A stretch of DNA of 64,000 nt from an uncultured Chitinophagaceae bacterium (GTDB lineage: Bacteria; Bacteroidota; Bacteroidia; Chitinophagales; Chitinophagaceae), in assembly GCA_937907395.1 (NCBI GenBank), contig CALCII010000014.1, positions 186,001 to 250,000 of the forward strand, written 5' to 3'. The translations under genes and the position numbers were made by a program. Shown in pieces: positions 1 to 7,686 of the stretch (position 1 is the stretch's first letter; every line of letters begins with the position of its first letter). The notes under the pieces were generated by a model. That model made no database searches and was not told where the DNA came from. It worked only from the letters and a program-made list of their open reading frames with translations.

Positions 1-1
1 T

Positions 2-1789
2 TTTGATACTCTTGGTGCTCAGGGTTTAGCAAATTACATTCAAGATCTAGAAAAGGGTAGCGCAGCGATGATAATAGATGCTTTAGATGAGGGACATCTA
101 AAAACAACAGTTCCAGCTTTTGAATCATTTCTTGATGGCATCATTAGTATTGCAAAAAATGCTGAAGCTACACCATTTATTCTATTAGGCAGAAGCAATA
201 TTGTCGATCATTGCGCTCTTTATTTGTGGGAGAAAGAAATAACAGCTGAAGTATTACATATTGAGCCATTTACTATTGACCAAGCCAAAGAATTTATCGA
301 CAAACGACTTTCAGATTTGACACTTAATCAGCAATATAAAATTGTAAGAGACTATATTATTGACTCGGTTGAAGGCTTTTTTAGAAATGAAAGTGAAATT
401 GCAAATAGTGAATCTCAGGCATTTATTGGATATGCTCCTGTATTGCTGTCAATTTCTGTTTTATTATCGAAAACTCAAAATTTCAAAGCTTTACATGAAG
501 ATTTATCTGCAAAGAATGATCGTGGAGTTGAATTGATTTTAGATATAATGTCATTGATTTTGAATAGAGATCGTGAGAACAAAATTTTACCTATTTTAAA
601 TGAGGGCCTCTTACTCGATAGAGATTCTACTTTTATTACAGAAATTAATGAAAAAGCTTATTCAAGCGATGAACAGTGTTTAAGAATTCTTTGTCATACA
701 CTCGGTGAAGAACCTTCAATTCAACTAAGTGACGATACCGGGTTTAATCAACAGTATGAAAAAATGGCAACAGAATGGCTGAAAGAGCATCCTTTTATTC
801 AAAATGGAAAAATTCAAAATACCGTTTTCGAATCATTTGTTATTGCCAAACTGATTAGCTCCCCTGTTTACTCTGAGGTTGTACAACGTTATCTTAAAAC
901 TAAGTACAGAAATGCATTCATGCTCTTCTTTATTTTTGACAAACTATCAAAGGATAGAAAAATTCATCCTTCTTTTCTTCCATACCTTTTTAGTTCGCTG
1001 AAATCATTGGATGATAAACATATATCCTATGGAATGGACATCTATACAGCAGGTGAAGACAGTGAGGAATCTGATATTGAGGCTATCGTAGAATTCTTCA
1101 ATAGCCAAGATCAAAAAGAAAACTACGAGTTTACAACTACTATTGCATCTGGTTCGTCATTATCTTTTAATAGCCAACTTTCAAATATAAATATTGCGCT
1201 TCCAACAACTATCGAGCTAAAAGGAAAAAGAATAGAACTTGGTTCTCCTATCTCAATAAATTGTTCTTGTATAAAAGTAACAACAACTGAATTCGTTATA
1301 GAATGTAAGCATGAGGGTGATATACTCTTAGAATGTGAAGATTTTTCTATAGATTATTCATCTGGTCAGGTCCCTCAGATTATTGACTATGGGAATGGCA
1401 AAACTGCCTTTTATATTATATCTGGTAAAAAACCAGAGCATCCATTCTCCAGCTATTTTCAAGAAACAAATGTATCAAATACATCCATTAGTGAGCCTAC
1501 ATTAAATAAGTATACACGACTTAGGAAAATTTTAATGCAATTTCGATCTCATAGTAAAGGCGAATTAGCTAAGCTAAAAGACAAAGTAGAACACCCTCGC
1601 ATTCTTAAAAATAATGTTGGGTGGGAAGTACTTGGTAAACTAACAAAAGCAGGAGTGATTTTTACGGATGCTCATCTATACAAAATCAATACTGAAGAGT
1701 TGGACAAACATCTAGGTTTGTCATATATTGATTTGAAGAGAAAGGTTTTGAATAGTAAAACAGTCGAATTCCTCGAGAAAGAAAACTAA
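2..1789 (+). CDS. STAND/NACHT-like NTPase, C-terminal part (5' end outside window)
   Basis: The reading frame is open from base 2, with 22 codons before the first ATG at 68, so the gene begins outside the window. The visible part opens on a Walker B-like strand (AAMIIDALDE, about 20 residues in), followed about 45 residues later by ILLGRSN, which fits a sensor-1 arginine. This order is typical of STAND P-loop NTPases (NACHT/NB-ARC type); the Walker A motif would lie upstream. The remaining ~500 residues match no family I recognise; the last ~100 look helical and charged, possibly a small winged-helix or helical domain. Many such proteins are antiphage sensors or effectors in defence islands, and an AbiF-like gene lies 1 kb downstream, but a defence role is inference. 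Base composition is clearly AT-rich compared with the core genes. The fold is fairly sure, the function is not. Confidence 0.7.
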   Translation, partial: FDTLGAQGLANYIQDLEKGSAAMIIDALDEGHLKTTVPAFESFLDGIISIAKNAEATPFILLGRSNIVDHCALYLWEKEITAEVLHIEPFTIDQAKEFIDKRLSDLTLNQQYKIVRDYIIDSVEGFFRNESEIANSESQAFIGYAPVLLSISVLLSKTQNFKALHEDLSAKNDRGVELILDIMSLILNRDRENKILPILNEGLLLDRDSTFITEINEKAYSSDEQCLRILCHTLGEEPSIQLSDDTGFNQQYEKMATEWLKEHPFIQNGKIQNTVFESFVIAKLISSPVYSEVVQRYLKTKYRNAFMLFFIFDKLSKDRKIHPSFLPYLFSSLKSLDDKHISYGMDIYTAGEDSEESDIEAIVEFFNSQDQKENYEFTTTIASGSSLSFNSQLSNINIALPTTIELKGKRIELGSPISINCSCIKVTTTEFVIECKHEGDILLECEDFSIDYSSGQVPQIIDYGNGKTAFYIISGKKPEHPFSSYFQETNVSNTSISEPTLNKYTRLRKILMQFRSHSKGELAKLKDKVEHPRILKNNVGWEVLGKLTKAGVIFTDAHLYKINTEELDKHLGLSYIDLKRKVLNSKTVEFLEKEN

Positions 1790-1880
1790 AAATCATTTTC
1801 TTTAACAGCAGACAACGATCCCAATATTTGCGCACATGCGTGTATAACGCAGCGAAGCCCAGTATAGTCCAAGAATGTCA

Positions 1881-2271
1881 CCTCTACTGGCGCAAGTGTT
1901 CTGCCACAGGCAGGTCACTTGTTGCCATTCAATTCTGCCGGATTGTATCCGGGTTCTTTATTCCATCGCCCTTGATAAACCAATTCCGGTTTTATATAGT
2001 TTCTGCTGAACCCCAATGCAATTGGGGCAAATTAAACCGACAGCAAGTTGCCTTACGGAACATGTGCGCCAGTAACCTCCACTGGCGCAAGTGTTCTGCC
2101 ACAGGCAGGTCACTTGTTGCCATTCAATTCTGCCGGATTGTATCCGGGTTCTTTATTCCATCGCCCTTGATAAACCAATTCCAGTTTTATATAGTTTCTG
2201 CTGCACCCCCAATGCAATTGGGGCAAATTTAACCGGCAGTAAATTGCCTTACGGAACATGTGCGCCAGTAA
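1881..2271. repeat. Imperfect 195-bp direct tandem repeat, two copies, rich in palindromes
   Basis: Two head-to-tail copies (about 1881-2075 and 2076-2271) differ at only a few positions. Each contains short palindromes: CTGCC-ACA-GGCAG and CCCCAAT-GCA-ATTGGGG. A third, GCGCCAGT with ACTGGCGC, forms only across the junction of the two copies (about 2066-2088). Short ORFs in this stretch change frame between copies and are not credible genes. On the minus strand each unit can encode YNPAELNGNK, which resembles the YHPVELNSNEK of the adjacent transposase remnant, so the unit may derive from a decayed RAYT element. That origin is inference. Confidence 0.8.
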
Positions 2272-2291
2272 CGGCCAGCAGCGATTCGTCA

Positions 2292-2465
2292 CTAGAAGTG
2301 CTCAACAGGTAACAGTCCCCGCTCATTTTTATAGTAATCAATGGCGCTGCTGTATTTATACTGCCATGCTTCCCACACCATTCCAGACCGAACCGGGTTT
2401 TCATGAAGGTGATTCAAGCGTTGACTCAGTTTCTCATTTGAGTTTAATTCTACAGGATGATAATC
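2292..2465 (-). pseudogene. Remnant of a REP-associated (Y1-type) transposase, C-terminal end
   Basis: The minus-strand translation contains YHPVELNSNEK, then HLHENPVRSGMV, then YKYSSAIDYY and a short tail ending GLLPVE. This is the usual C-terminal order of RAYT/Y1_Tnp proteins (a P-x-E-L-x-S-N segment, an IHxNPVxxG helix and a YxYSSAxxYY motif). The N-terminal half with the HUH motif is missing; the frame instead runs into REP palindromes at 2481-2544. Only about 55 of the usual 180 or so residues remain, so it is a dead fragment. It differs clearly from the two intact RAYT copies near 45 and 50 kb, so it comes from an older or different lineage. Confidence 0.72.
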
Positions 2466-2480
2466 CTGTTTCCCCCGGCC

Positions 2481-2550
2481 TTGGTTCGTGTCTCCACGAA
2501 CCAATCGTTTGATGGGTTTTCCGTTTCGTGAAGACACGAATCGGGGCAAA
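2481..2550. repeat. REP doublet (upstream copy) bracketing the abiF locus
   Basis: Two hairpins in opposite orientation. The first is TTGGTTCGTG-TCTC-CACGAACCAA (2481-2504). The second is CCGTTTCGTG-AAGA-CACGAATCGG (2521-2544, one mismatch). They belong to the palindrome family scattered through 43-53 kb. The 60-bp doublet recurs in direct orientation at 3727-3784, on the other side of the abiF gene. Confidence 0.85.
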
Positions 2551-2623
2551 GGCTAATTTTTCAACCAACCCTCTTTTTAATTCATTGATTTTCAACGCCT
2601 TTTCAATTTTGTTTTTGAAAATA

Positions 2624-2653
2624 TTTACAAAAATCAAAAAGACACTAAATTTG
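2624..2653 (+). promoter_or_regulatory. Candidate promoter of the abiF-linked RNA
   Basis: TAAATTTG at 2646-2653 fits the Bacteroidota -7 consensus TAnnTTTG exactly. The -33 element is weak (TTTA at 2624-2627, spacing 18). A start about seven bases past the box falls at about 2660, four bases before the first paired base of the predicted RNA hairpin. Confidence 0.45.
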
Positions 2654-2659
2654 TACCAA

Positions 2660-2719
2660 CAGTACTCGCCACGCTAAAGCCTGAAAAGGCTGCGTACCAG
2701 GGCGAGTCTTTTGCTTTTA
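2660..2719 (+). ncRNA. Compact structured RNA upstream of abiF (abiF-RNA-like)
   Basis: Three nested stems close on each other: ACTCGCC (2664-2670) pairs with GGCGAGT (2701-2707), ACGC (2671-2674) with GCGT (2692-2695), and AGCC (2678-2681) with GGCT (2688-2691) around a TGAAAA loop. A T-rich run starting at 2708 follows the outer GC-rich stem directly, so the structure could also act as its own terminator, giving an RNA of about 60 nt. A TAnnTTTG box sits immediately upstream. Abi_2/AbiF genes are known to occur with a conserved structured RNA beside them (the abiF RNA motif), proposed to act as an RNA antitoxin. The position, about 90 bp before the abiF start codon, fits. I could not check it against the covariance model. 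Confidence 0.62.
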
Positions 2720-2805
2720 TAAGGTTTTTTTATTTAGAATAAAAGTTTCCGAAACGCTCATACTACACACCTAAGTCAGCCTTACTTGATACATTTTACT
2801 AATCT

Positions 2806-3705
2806 ATGATTTACAACAAAGCCACACTCACTATAGAACAACACATTCAGCAGCTTCGGGACAGAGGTTTGAGGATTGACAATGAAGAATTAGCGAAACA
2901 TTATTTAAGGCATGTAAGTTATTACAGACTTGCAGGTTATTGGTGGCCAATGCAAAATGACAAAACAAATCATATATTCAAAGAAGGAAGCAAATTTGAA
3001 GATGTAATTGCTCTTTACAATTTTGACCGTGAACTGAGGATCTTACTCTTTGACGTGATTGAGAAAATTGAAATCAGCCTTAGAACCAAACTCATTTATC
3101 ACCTTTCACATGAATTTGACCCATGGTGGTTTCAGAACACAACTATTTTTCAGGATACAGGAGCTCTAATTGAAACTTTGGCAAGCATCAAAGAAGAGTT
3201 TGACCGCTCCAAGGATATTTTTATTAAAGAACATAAGAGAAAATACAAAGATGATTTTAGACTTCCCCCAGCATGGAAAACACTTGAGCTTACAAGTTTT
3301 GGTTCACTATCAAAGTTATATGGGAATTTAAAAAATACGATTCAATCAAAAGATACGATTGCCGTAGAATTAGGAGCAGTTAATCATACATACTTGCCCA
3401 GTTGGCTTCAATCCATTGCTCAAATAAGAAATTATTGTGCTCACCACAGTAGGTTATGGAATAAAAACCTGCCCGGCACTCCAAAGCTTTTATCAAAACC
3501 ACCTTATCGTTGGGTTGCAGATGTTCCAACAGATACTACAAAGCTTTATATACACCTCTGCATAATGAGGTATCTAGTTAATATTATTGCGCCTGAAAAT
3601 TCCTTCTCGACTAAATTACAAGAGCTATTATCTAAGTATCCCTCTGTTGATCCAAATGCATTAGGCATAAAAACAGATTGGAATAACGAACCGTTGTGGA
3701 AATAA
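2806..3705 (+). CDS. AbiF/AbiD-like abortive infection protein (Abi_2 family, HEPN)
   Basis: A 299-residue protein of normal Abi_2 length. The N-terminus carries the family signature YYRLAGYWWP (about residues 44-53). The C-terminal half has RNYCAHH (R208 to H213), the R-x4-H motif of HEPN ribonucleases. Family members (AbiD, AbiF) abort phage infection, presumably by RNA cleavage, and AbiF-type genes are paired with a small structured RNA proposed to act as antitoxin. Such an RNA is predicted just upstream at 2660-2719. No protein antitoxin gene is adjacent. The gene is AT-rich and lies between two direct copies of a REP doublet, which suggests acquisition as a unit. The family call is strong; the toxin-antitoxin function comes from the family. 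Confidence 0.88.
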   Translation: MIYNKATLTIEQHIQQLRDRGLRIDNEELAKHYLRHVSYYRLAGYWWPMQNDKTNHIFKEGSKFEDVIALYNFDRELRILLFDVIEKIEISLRTKLIYHLSHEFDPWWFQNTTIFQDTGALIETLASIKEEFDRSKDIFIKEHKRKYKDDFRLPPAWKTLELTSFGSLSKLYGNLKNTIQSKDTIAVELGAVNHTYLPSWLQSIAQIRNYCAHHSRLWNKNLPGTPKLLSKPPYRWVADVPTDTTKLYIHLCIMRYLVNIIAPENSFSTKLQELLSKYPSVDPNALGIKTDWNNEPLWK

Positions 3706-3726
3706 GTAATGCCTGCTTGACTCCCG

Positions 3727-3784
3727 TCTCCACGAACCAATTGTTTGATTGTTTTCCGTTTCGTGAAGACACGAACCGGGGCAA
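3727..3784. repeat. REP doublet (downstream copy) bracketing the abiF locus
   Basis: A direct copy, about 90 percent identical, of the 60-bp element at 2491-2550. The left palindrome is decayed (only CACGAACCAA at 3731-3740 is intact). The right one, CCGTTTCGTG-AAGA-CACGAACCGG (3756-3779), is near perfect. It lies between the convergent ends of the abiF and LemA-like genes and could also act as a terminator. Confidence 0.83.
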
Positions 3785-3802
3785 TGGGAATAAGAAAAAT
3801 GA

Positions 3803-4390
3803 CTACTTCACCATTTTTATATTTATTTCTACTCCATCTTCATTCATGAAACCGTATACCCAATCAAAAGAGACGAGCGGTTTCAGATCATTCATCCTGG
3901 CATAGTAGCTATTAGGAAATCCAGAAAAATTAAGATTATACTTTTTCACTTCAGCATTATAGGCTTCGGTGAGTTTGTTTAGTCTTTGATTACTTTCCTT
4001 AATTTGATGAACATAAGTAGTATAGCTTCCACGTATTAAAGTTGTGTCCTTAAAGTAAGCATTCATAAAATGCTGCAACTGCTGATCAATCTGATATTCA
4101 GACTCAACATAACTTAGAGAACAAGCTTTTGCAAACTGATCTCTTAAAATGGTATGCTGCAATAAAGTTATCTGAATCGTATCAAGCAATTTGTCTTCTT
4201 TAGTTCCCTGTGAAATCAACTCCTGTACAATCGCCCATCTGTCTGCCCCCGCCCGGAATACTTCTTTCCATTGGGAGTCAATCTTTGCTTTTTCATCTTT
4301 CATATTGCTGATAACATGTTTCTCATGAACAAGTGCCACCAGATTTAAGAGCAAGATGATGACTAAAACTATTTTCAAACCGCTTTTCAT
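3803..4390 (-). CDS. LemA family-like membrane-anchored protein
   Basis: 195 residues with one N-terminal membrane segment (about 5-21, hydrophobic after MKSGLK) and a long, mostly helical outer domain. Near the C-terminus is AYNAEVKKYN followed by FP, close to the LemA signature in which YN..V..YN precedes a short FP segment. The segment QWKEVFRAGADRW fits the first LemA helix, where an RxDL-type motif is usual but altered here. LemA proteins form a membrane-anchored four-helix bundle of unclear function. This copy is divergent and ends with a short beta-rich tail. Its 3' end abuts the REP doublet downstream of abiF. Confidence 0.68.
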   Translation of the reverse strand: MKSGLKIVLVIILLLNLVALVHEKHVISNMKDEKAKIDSQWKEVFRAGADRWAIVQELISQGTKEDKLLDTIQITLLQHTILRDQFAKACSLSYVESEYQIDQQLQHFMNAYFKDTTLIRGSYTTYVHQIKESNQRLNKLTEAYNAEVKKYNLNFSGFPNSYYARMNDLKPLVSFDWVYGFMNEDGVEINIKMVK

Positions 4391-4528
4391 AAAAGGTCAT
4401 TTGATAGAAACAGAATTCATAAAGCTACTAAAATGCTATCTCTCCCGCCTTGGTACAGTTTTTTTTCAAAACAAACCCACATTCCTGTATTTTCACCACT
4501 TCAACATTCATCCATTCAAACAATCAAC

Positions 4529-4957
4529 ATGGCAACGCAGAATTATTCCAATCACAGGCGCATGGTAACCGGGTATCATTATATAGCCAGTACTTTATGG
4601 GTGGCGCTGTTCATAGGCTCCCTGGTGAACCTGTTTCATTCAACACCCGATACCCATTATTCAGCCGCATTGATTGTGGTGATAAATATTTTACTATTCC
4701 TCGTTGCCTATTACACCCGTGTGTTTGCGTTAAAGGCACAGGACCGGGCTATACGTGCAGAAGAAAAACTACGGTACTACATCCTCACCGGAAAGCCGCT
4801 CGACAGCCGCCTGCGCAACAGCCAGATCATTGCCTTACGTTTTGCAAGCGATGAAGAGTTTGTGACCCTGGCCCAACAAGCAGCCGCCGAGGACCTGAGC
4901 GCCAAACAAATCAAACAATCTATTCAAAACTGGAAAGCCGATACATACAGGGTGTAA
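4529..4957 (+). CDS. DUF6526 family membrane protein
   Basis: The longer frame opens at 4433, but the first 32 codons have no conserved character. ATG 4529 starts MATQNYSNHRR, the usual beginning of the family (M-A-x-Q-N-Y-x-N-H). The 142-residue protein has two membrane helices (about 20-40 and 48-68) and a cytosolic helical tail with the family's RLRNSQIIALRFASDEE segment (about residues 95-110). It is a conserved Bacteroidota protein of unknown function. It is divergent from the LemA-like gene, sharing a roughly 140-bp intergenic region. Confidence 0.75.
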   Translation: MATQNYSNHRRMVTGYHYIASTLWVALFIGSLVNLFHSTPDTHYSAALIVVINILLFLVAYYTRVFALKAQDRAIRAEEKLRYYILTGKPLDSRLRNSQIIALRFASDEEFVTLAQQAAAEDLSAKQIKQSIQNWKADTYRV

Positions 4958-5292
4958 CGGGATTTTTTTTGAACCACAAAGGCACAAAGGAAAACACAAG
5001 GTTCACCAAGAGAAAAAGCAAGAACTGCAGCACTCCGTGTTCTTTGCGGAATCTTAGTGCCCCTTGTGGTTATTGTATTTTTTACCACAGCGTACACAAA
5101 GAAAGCACTGAGAAATACTGAGAAATACGAAACCAGTTGTTGGTCATAAGACAGAACAACAATGATTAAAATCATGTTTCTTCCCTAACTCATTGTATCA
5201 CTGTTCATCACAACCACAACATTTCAACTAACACTTCGTTTGCTAATACCCGTTTGTTGTAACGCCTATACATTTGCGCAAATTTTACGACC
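4958..5292. repeat. Intergenic region with AACCACAAAGG-type inverted repeat
   Basis: No credible gene. From 4971 the sequence GAACCACAAAGGCACAAAGG faces a reverse-complementary GTGCCCCTTGTGGTT ending near 5071, making a roughly 100-bp imperfect inverted repeat. Related arms recur at 6219-6545, 19504-19570 and 38460-38490, so this is an interspersed family. TACATTTG at 5269-5276 fits a -7 promoter box for the lipoprotein gene at 5293, but no good -33 element is seen. Confidence 0.6.
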
Positions 5293-6144
5293 ATGAACCG
5301 CTTCTTACTGCTAATGGCTTTGCCATTACTGTTATTCGCATGTCAGAAAAACAACGAACTGGTAAAACAAAGCAAACAAACTTCTTCTTCCCGCCTCGCC
5401 ACCAATCAAACCATTAAACTGCACAAAGCCTGGGCTTCTTACGGCTGGGTGTATCATGGCGCTTTCACCAAACGCAAAACGTTTTATGCTGAAGTGGCCA
5501 ACCTGGCGTATGATAAAAAAGTATACGTACATCATAAAATGGCCGATGGTACCTGGGAAGATTTTGAACTCTCCTATGTATCTTCTATCGGCAACAATAC
5601 CGAACTCTGGTCTTACAACTATGAATTTGCCGGTTACAGCAATCCCTATATGGATAAATCCTTTGGTGATGAGTTTGTGTTGAAATATGTAGTGAACGGA
5701 CAAACGTATTGGGACAATAACAGCGGTGCCAACTACCGCATGGGCAATAACGACGGAATGCTATTTGCCAACGATTTGTTTGTAAGCACCGATCTGAAAG
5801 GAACTTATTGTTATCTGTATCCCGGACAAACCAGCAGTTCATTCTATGTGGTAGTAGATGTGAAAAACCTGGCTTACGACAAACAGGTGAACATTGTATA
5901 TACCACCGATGGTTGGAAAACCACACAAACAACGCCTTTGCAATACACATCCACCTATGCCATTTCATCGGGCGGTTATGTAACCAGTCCCAACGTATTT
6001 GGTGTGGAACGCTGGATCAAAACCATTTCACTTCCCACTACTGTAAACAATATTGAATTTGCTGTCTCGTACAAAGTAAACGGACAGGAATACTGGGATA
6101 ATAATTTCGGAAAGAATCATAAGATCACAGTGATTCGTTATTAA
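5293..6144 (+). CDS. Lipoprotein with two tandem CBM21-like starch/glycogen-binding domains
   Basis: 283 residues. A lipoprotein signal (MNRFLLLMALPLLLFAC, cysteine at 17) anchors it to a membrane. Two similar domains follow (about 45-150 and 165-283). Each has V-x-NLAYDKxV near its start and a YWDNN motif near its end (YWDNNSGANYR, YWDNNFGKNHK). This pair of motifs is characteristic of the CBM21 family, which binds starch or glycogen and is best known from fungal glucoamylases and eukaryotic protein phosphatase-1 targeting subunits. There is no catalytic domain and no SusCD genes nearby, so a surface glycan-binding role is inference. A hairpin terminator follows at 6178. The family call is based on motifs only. 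Confidence 0.75.
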   Translation: MNRFLLLMALPLLLFACQKNNELVKQSKQTSSSRLATNQTIKLHKAWASYGWVYHGAFTKRKTFYAEVANLAYDKKVYVHHKMADGTWEDFELSYVSSIGNNTELWSYNYEFAGYSNPYMDKSFGDEFVLKYVVNGQTYWDNNSGANYRMGNNDGMLFANDLFVSTDLKGTYCYLYPGQTSSSFYVVVDVKNLAYDKQVNIVYTTDGWKTTQTTPLQYTSTYAISSGGYVTSPNVFGVERWIKTISLPTTVNNIEFAVSYKVNGQEYWDNNFGKNHKITVIRY

Positions 6145-6177
6145 ACCCTTCAAGTTTTTTCTGCATTTGATATGCAC

Positions 6178-6206
6178 GCCTGTTCATTCCTGAACGGGCT
6201 TTTTTA
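6178..6206 (+). terminator. Rho-independent terminator of the CBM21 lipoprotein gene
   Basis: GCCTGTTC (6178-6185) pairs with GAACGGGC (6192-6199, one G-T pair) around a six-base loop, followed by seven T. It lies 34 bp after the stop codon. Confidence 0.8.
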
Positions 6207-6218
6207 TTTTGAGTTTTG

Positions 6219-6545
6219 AACCACAAAGACACTCGCAGGCTCGTGGATAGAAACACAGATCGAGCTGATTGAGCAGATGGACGCAGATAAATACAGTTGG
6301 CCGTGCATCGTTGGTCGTTGGTTGGGATCTGCGACTTGGAACTTTTTGAACCTTCGTAAGATTTGAACCACAAAGACACCAAGAAAGACACAAGGTTCAC
6401 AAAGAGAAGAATCAAAAACTGTATTCCCTGTGCCCTTTGTGTTTTCTCTTCCTGTCTTTGTGTCTTTGTGGTTCCTGTATTCTTGTGCCCCTTGTGGTTC
6501 TTGTATTTTCCTTTCTGTCTTTGTGCCTTTGTGGTTCCTGTATTT
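6219..6545. repeat. Cluster of AACCACAAAGACAC-type interspersed repeats
   Basis: Several arms in both orientations: GAACCACAAAGACAC at about 6219 and 6365, and CTTTGTGTCTTTGTGGTTCC-type copies at about 6455-6540. The ORFs read here (Phe/Cys/Leu-rich on plus, Lys/Thr/Arg-rich on minus) are translations of the repeat and not genes. The arms can fold into a large hairpin between the CBM21 lipoprotein gene and the next gene at 6613. Confidence 0.75.
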
Positions 6546-6612
6546 CCTGCATTTCTTTCACATTTTCATTTGATCCTTTTTCGGGAACTTTGCGTTTCTC
6601 CAACTCAACATC

Positions 6613-7494
6613 ATGGAGCGGAAGCAATTCATTAAAACAGCAGCAGCAGGAGTATTGGGTATGACAACACTATCGGCATTCAGACAGTTTACGGGCAACC
6701 TCGATGAAACAGGGCAACTCATGCCCGTCCTCTTCATCGGCCACGGTTCGCCTATGAATGGCATTGAAGACAATGAATTCAGTCGCCGCTGGAAACAGAT
6801 GGCCACCGAAATTCCGGTGCCCAGCGCTGTGCTCGTGGTGTCGGCACACTGGTTTACCCGTGGTACCCGCATCACGGCGATGGACTTCCCCAAAACCATT
6901 CACGATTTTGGCGGCTTCCCACCCGAACTCTACCAGGTGCAATACCCCGCACCCGGACAACCCGCCCTGGCAACCGAAACGGTGGAGTTGTTGAAGTCGG
7001 CACACGTGGAACTGGATCACGACTGGGGACTGGACCATGGCACCTGGACCATCATCCGCCATATGTACCCCAAAGCCGATATACCGGTACTGCAGCTGAG
7101 CATCGACTACACCAAACCTCCACAATACCACTACGACCTTGCCCGTGAACTCTACTCCCTACGCAAAAAAGGAGTCTTGATTGTAGGCAGCGGTAATATG
7201 GTGCACAACCTGGGCATGCTGGCCTGGGATAAATTACAGGCGCCGGAATATGGGTTCGACTGGGCGTTGCACATGAATCAAACCTTCAAAGACTTAATCA
7301 CTCACGGTGATCATCAACCGCTGATCCAATATGAAACATTAGGACGGGAAGCCCGGCTGGCGATTCCTACGCCGGAACATTATTTGCCGTTGTTGTACAC
7401 ACTGGGTGTGAAAGGAAACGATGATGCCGTTTCTTTCTTTAATGATAAAGCGGTTGCGGGATCCTTAACGATGACTTCGGTGAAGCTGGGGTGA
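6613..7494 (+). CDS. ygiD: 4,5-DOPA extradiol dioxygenase-like protein (LigB/YgiD family)
   Basis: 293 residues; the core fits class III extradiol dioxygenases of the DODA/YgiD group, which open catechol rings such as DOPA. Metal-binding positions are visible: H44 in GHGSPMN, the histidine of SAHWF, HGTW, and PTPEHYLP near the C-terminus. Family enzymes carry one zinc or iron ion. Unlike cytosolic E. coli YgiD it has an N-terminal extension, MERKQFIKTAAAGVLGMTT, that looks like a signal or membrane segment, with only a weak Tat-like start, so it may be exported. It stands alone between repeat clusters. The natural substrate is unknown. Confidence 0.85.
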   Translation: MERKQFIKTAAAGVLGMTTLSAFRQFTGNLDETGQLMPVLFIGHGSPMNGIEDNEFSRRWKQMATEIPVPSAVLVVSAHWFTRGTRITAMDFPKTIHDFGGFPPELYQVQYPAPGQPALATETVELLKSAHVELDHDWGLDHGTWTIIRHMYPKADIPVLQLSIDYTKPPQYHYDLARELYSLRKKGVLIVGSGNMVHNLGMLAWDKLQAPEYGFDWALHMNQTFKDLITHGDHQPLIQYETLGREARLAIPTPEHYLPLLYTLGVKGNDDAVSFFNDKAVAGSLTMTSVKLG

Positions 7495-7502
7495 CGGTCG
7501 GG

Positions 7503-7680
7503 GCGCTTCCAGCGACCTGAACGATTTAACCATTACATTATAATACGATCCTTGATCGGTCAGGCCGGGGAAACCGTCCCGACTGGTATTGCGGCAAGAG
7601 CGCTTCCAGCGACCTGAACGACTCAACCATTACATTATAATACGACCATTGATCGGTCAGGCCGGGGAAACCGTCCCGAC
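7503..7680. repeat. Two direct copies of an 81-bp repeat (period 97 bp)
   Basis: Copies at 7503-7583 and 7600-7680 are nearly identical, each starting GCGCTTCCAGCGACCTGAACG and ending CCGTCCCGAC. They fill the gap between convergent genes. ACCTGA near the start of each copy can pair with TCAGG near its end. A shortened relative starts near 39661 (GTCGGGACGCTCAAGCGGCC), and a fragment at about 37079 has GAGCGCTTCCGGCGAC, so this is an interspersed family. Confidence 0.8.
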
Positions 7681-7686
7681 CGGGAG

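Noticed and set aside
1828..2312. ORFs of 134 and 73 codons on plus and 60 on minus across the tandem repeat
   Set aside because: They are translations of the two 195-bp repeat copies and contain no domain, signal or sensible codon pattern.
2434..2637. 67-codon minus-strand ORF next to the RAYT relic
   Set aside because: It reads through REP palindromes and AT-rich spacer, and shows no match to the transposase frame.
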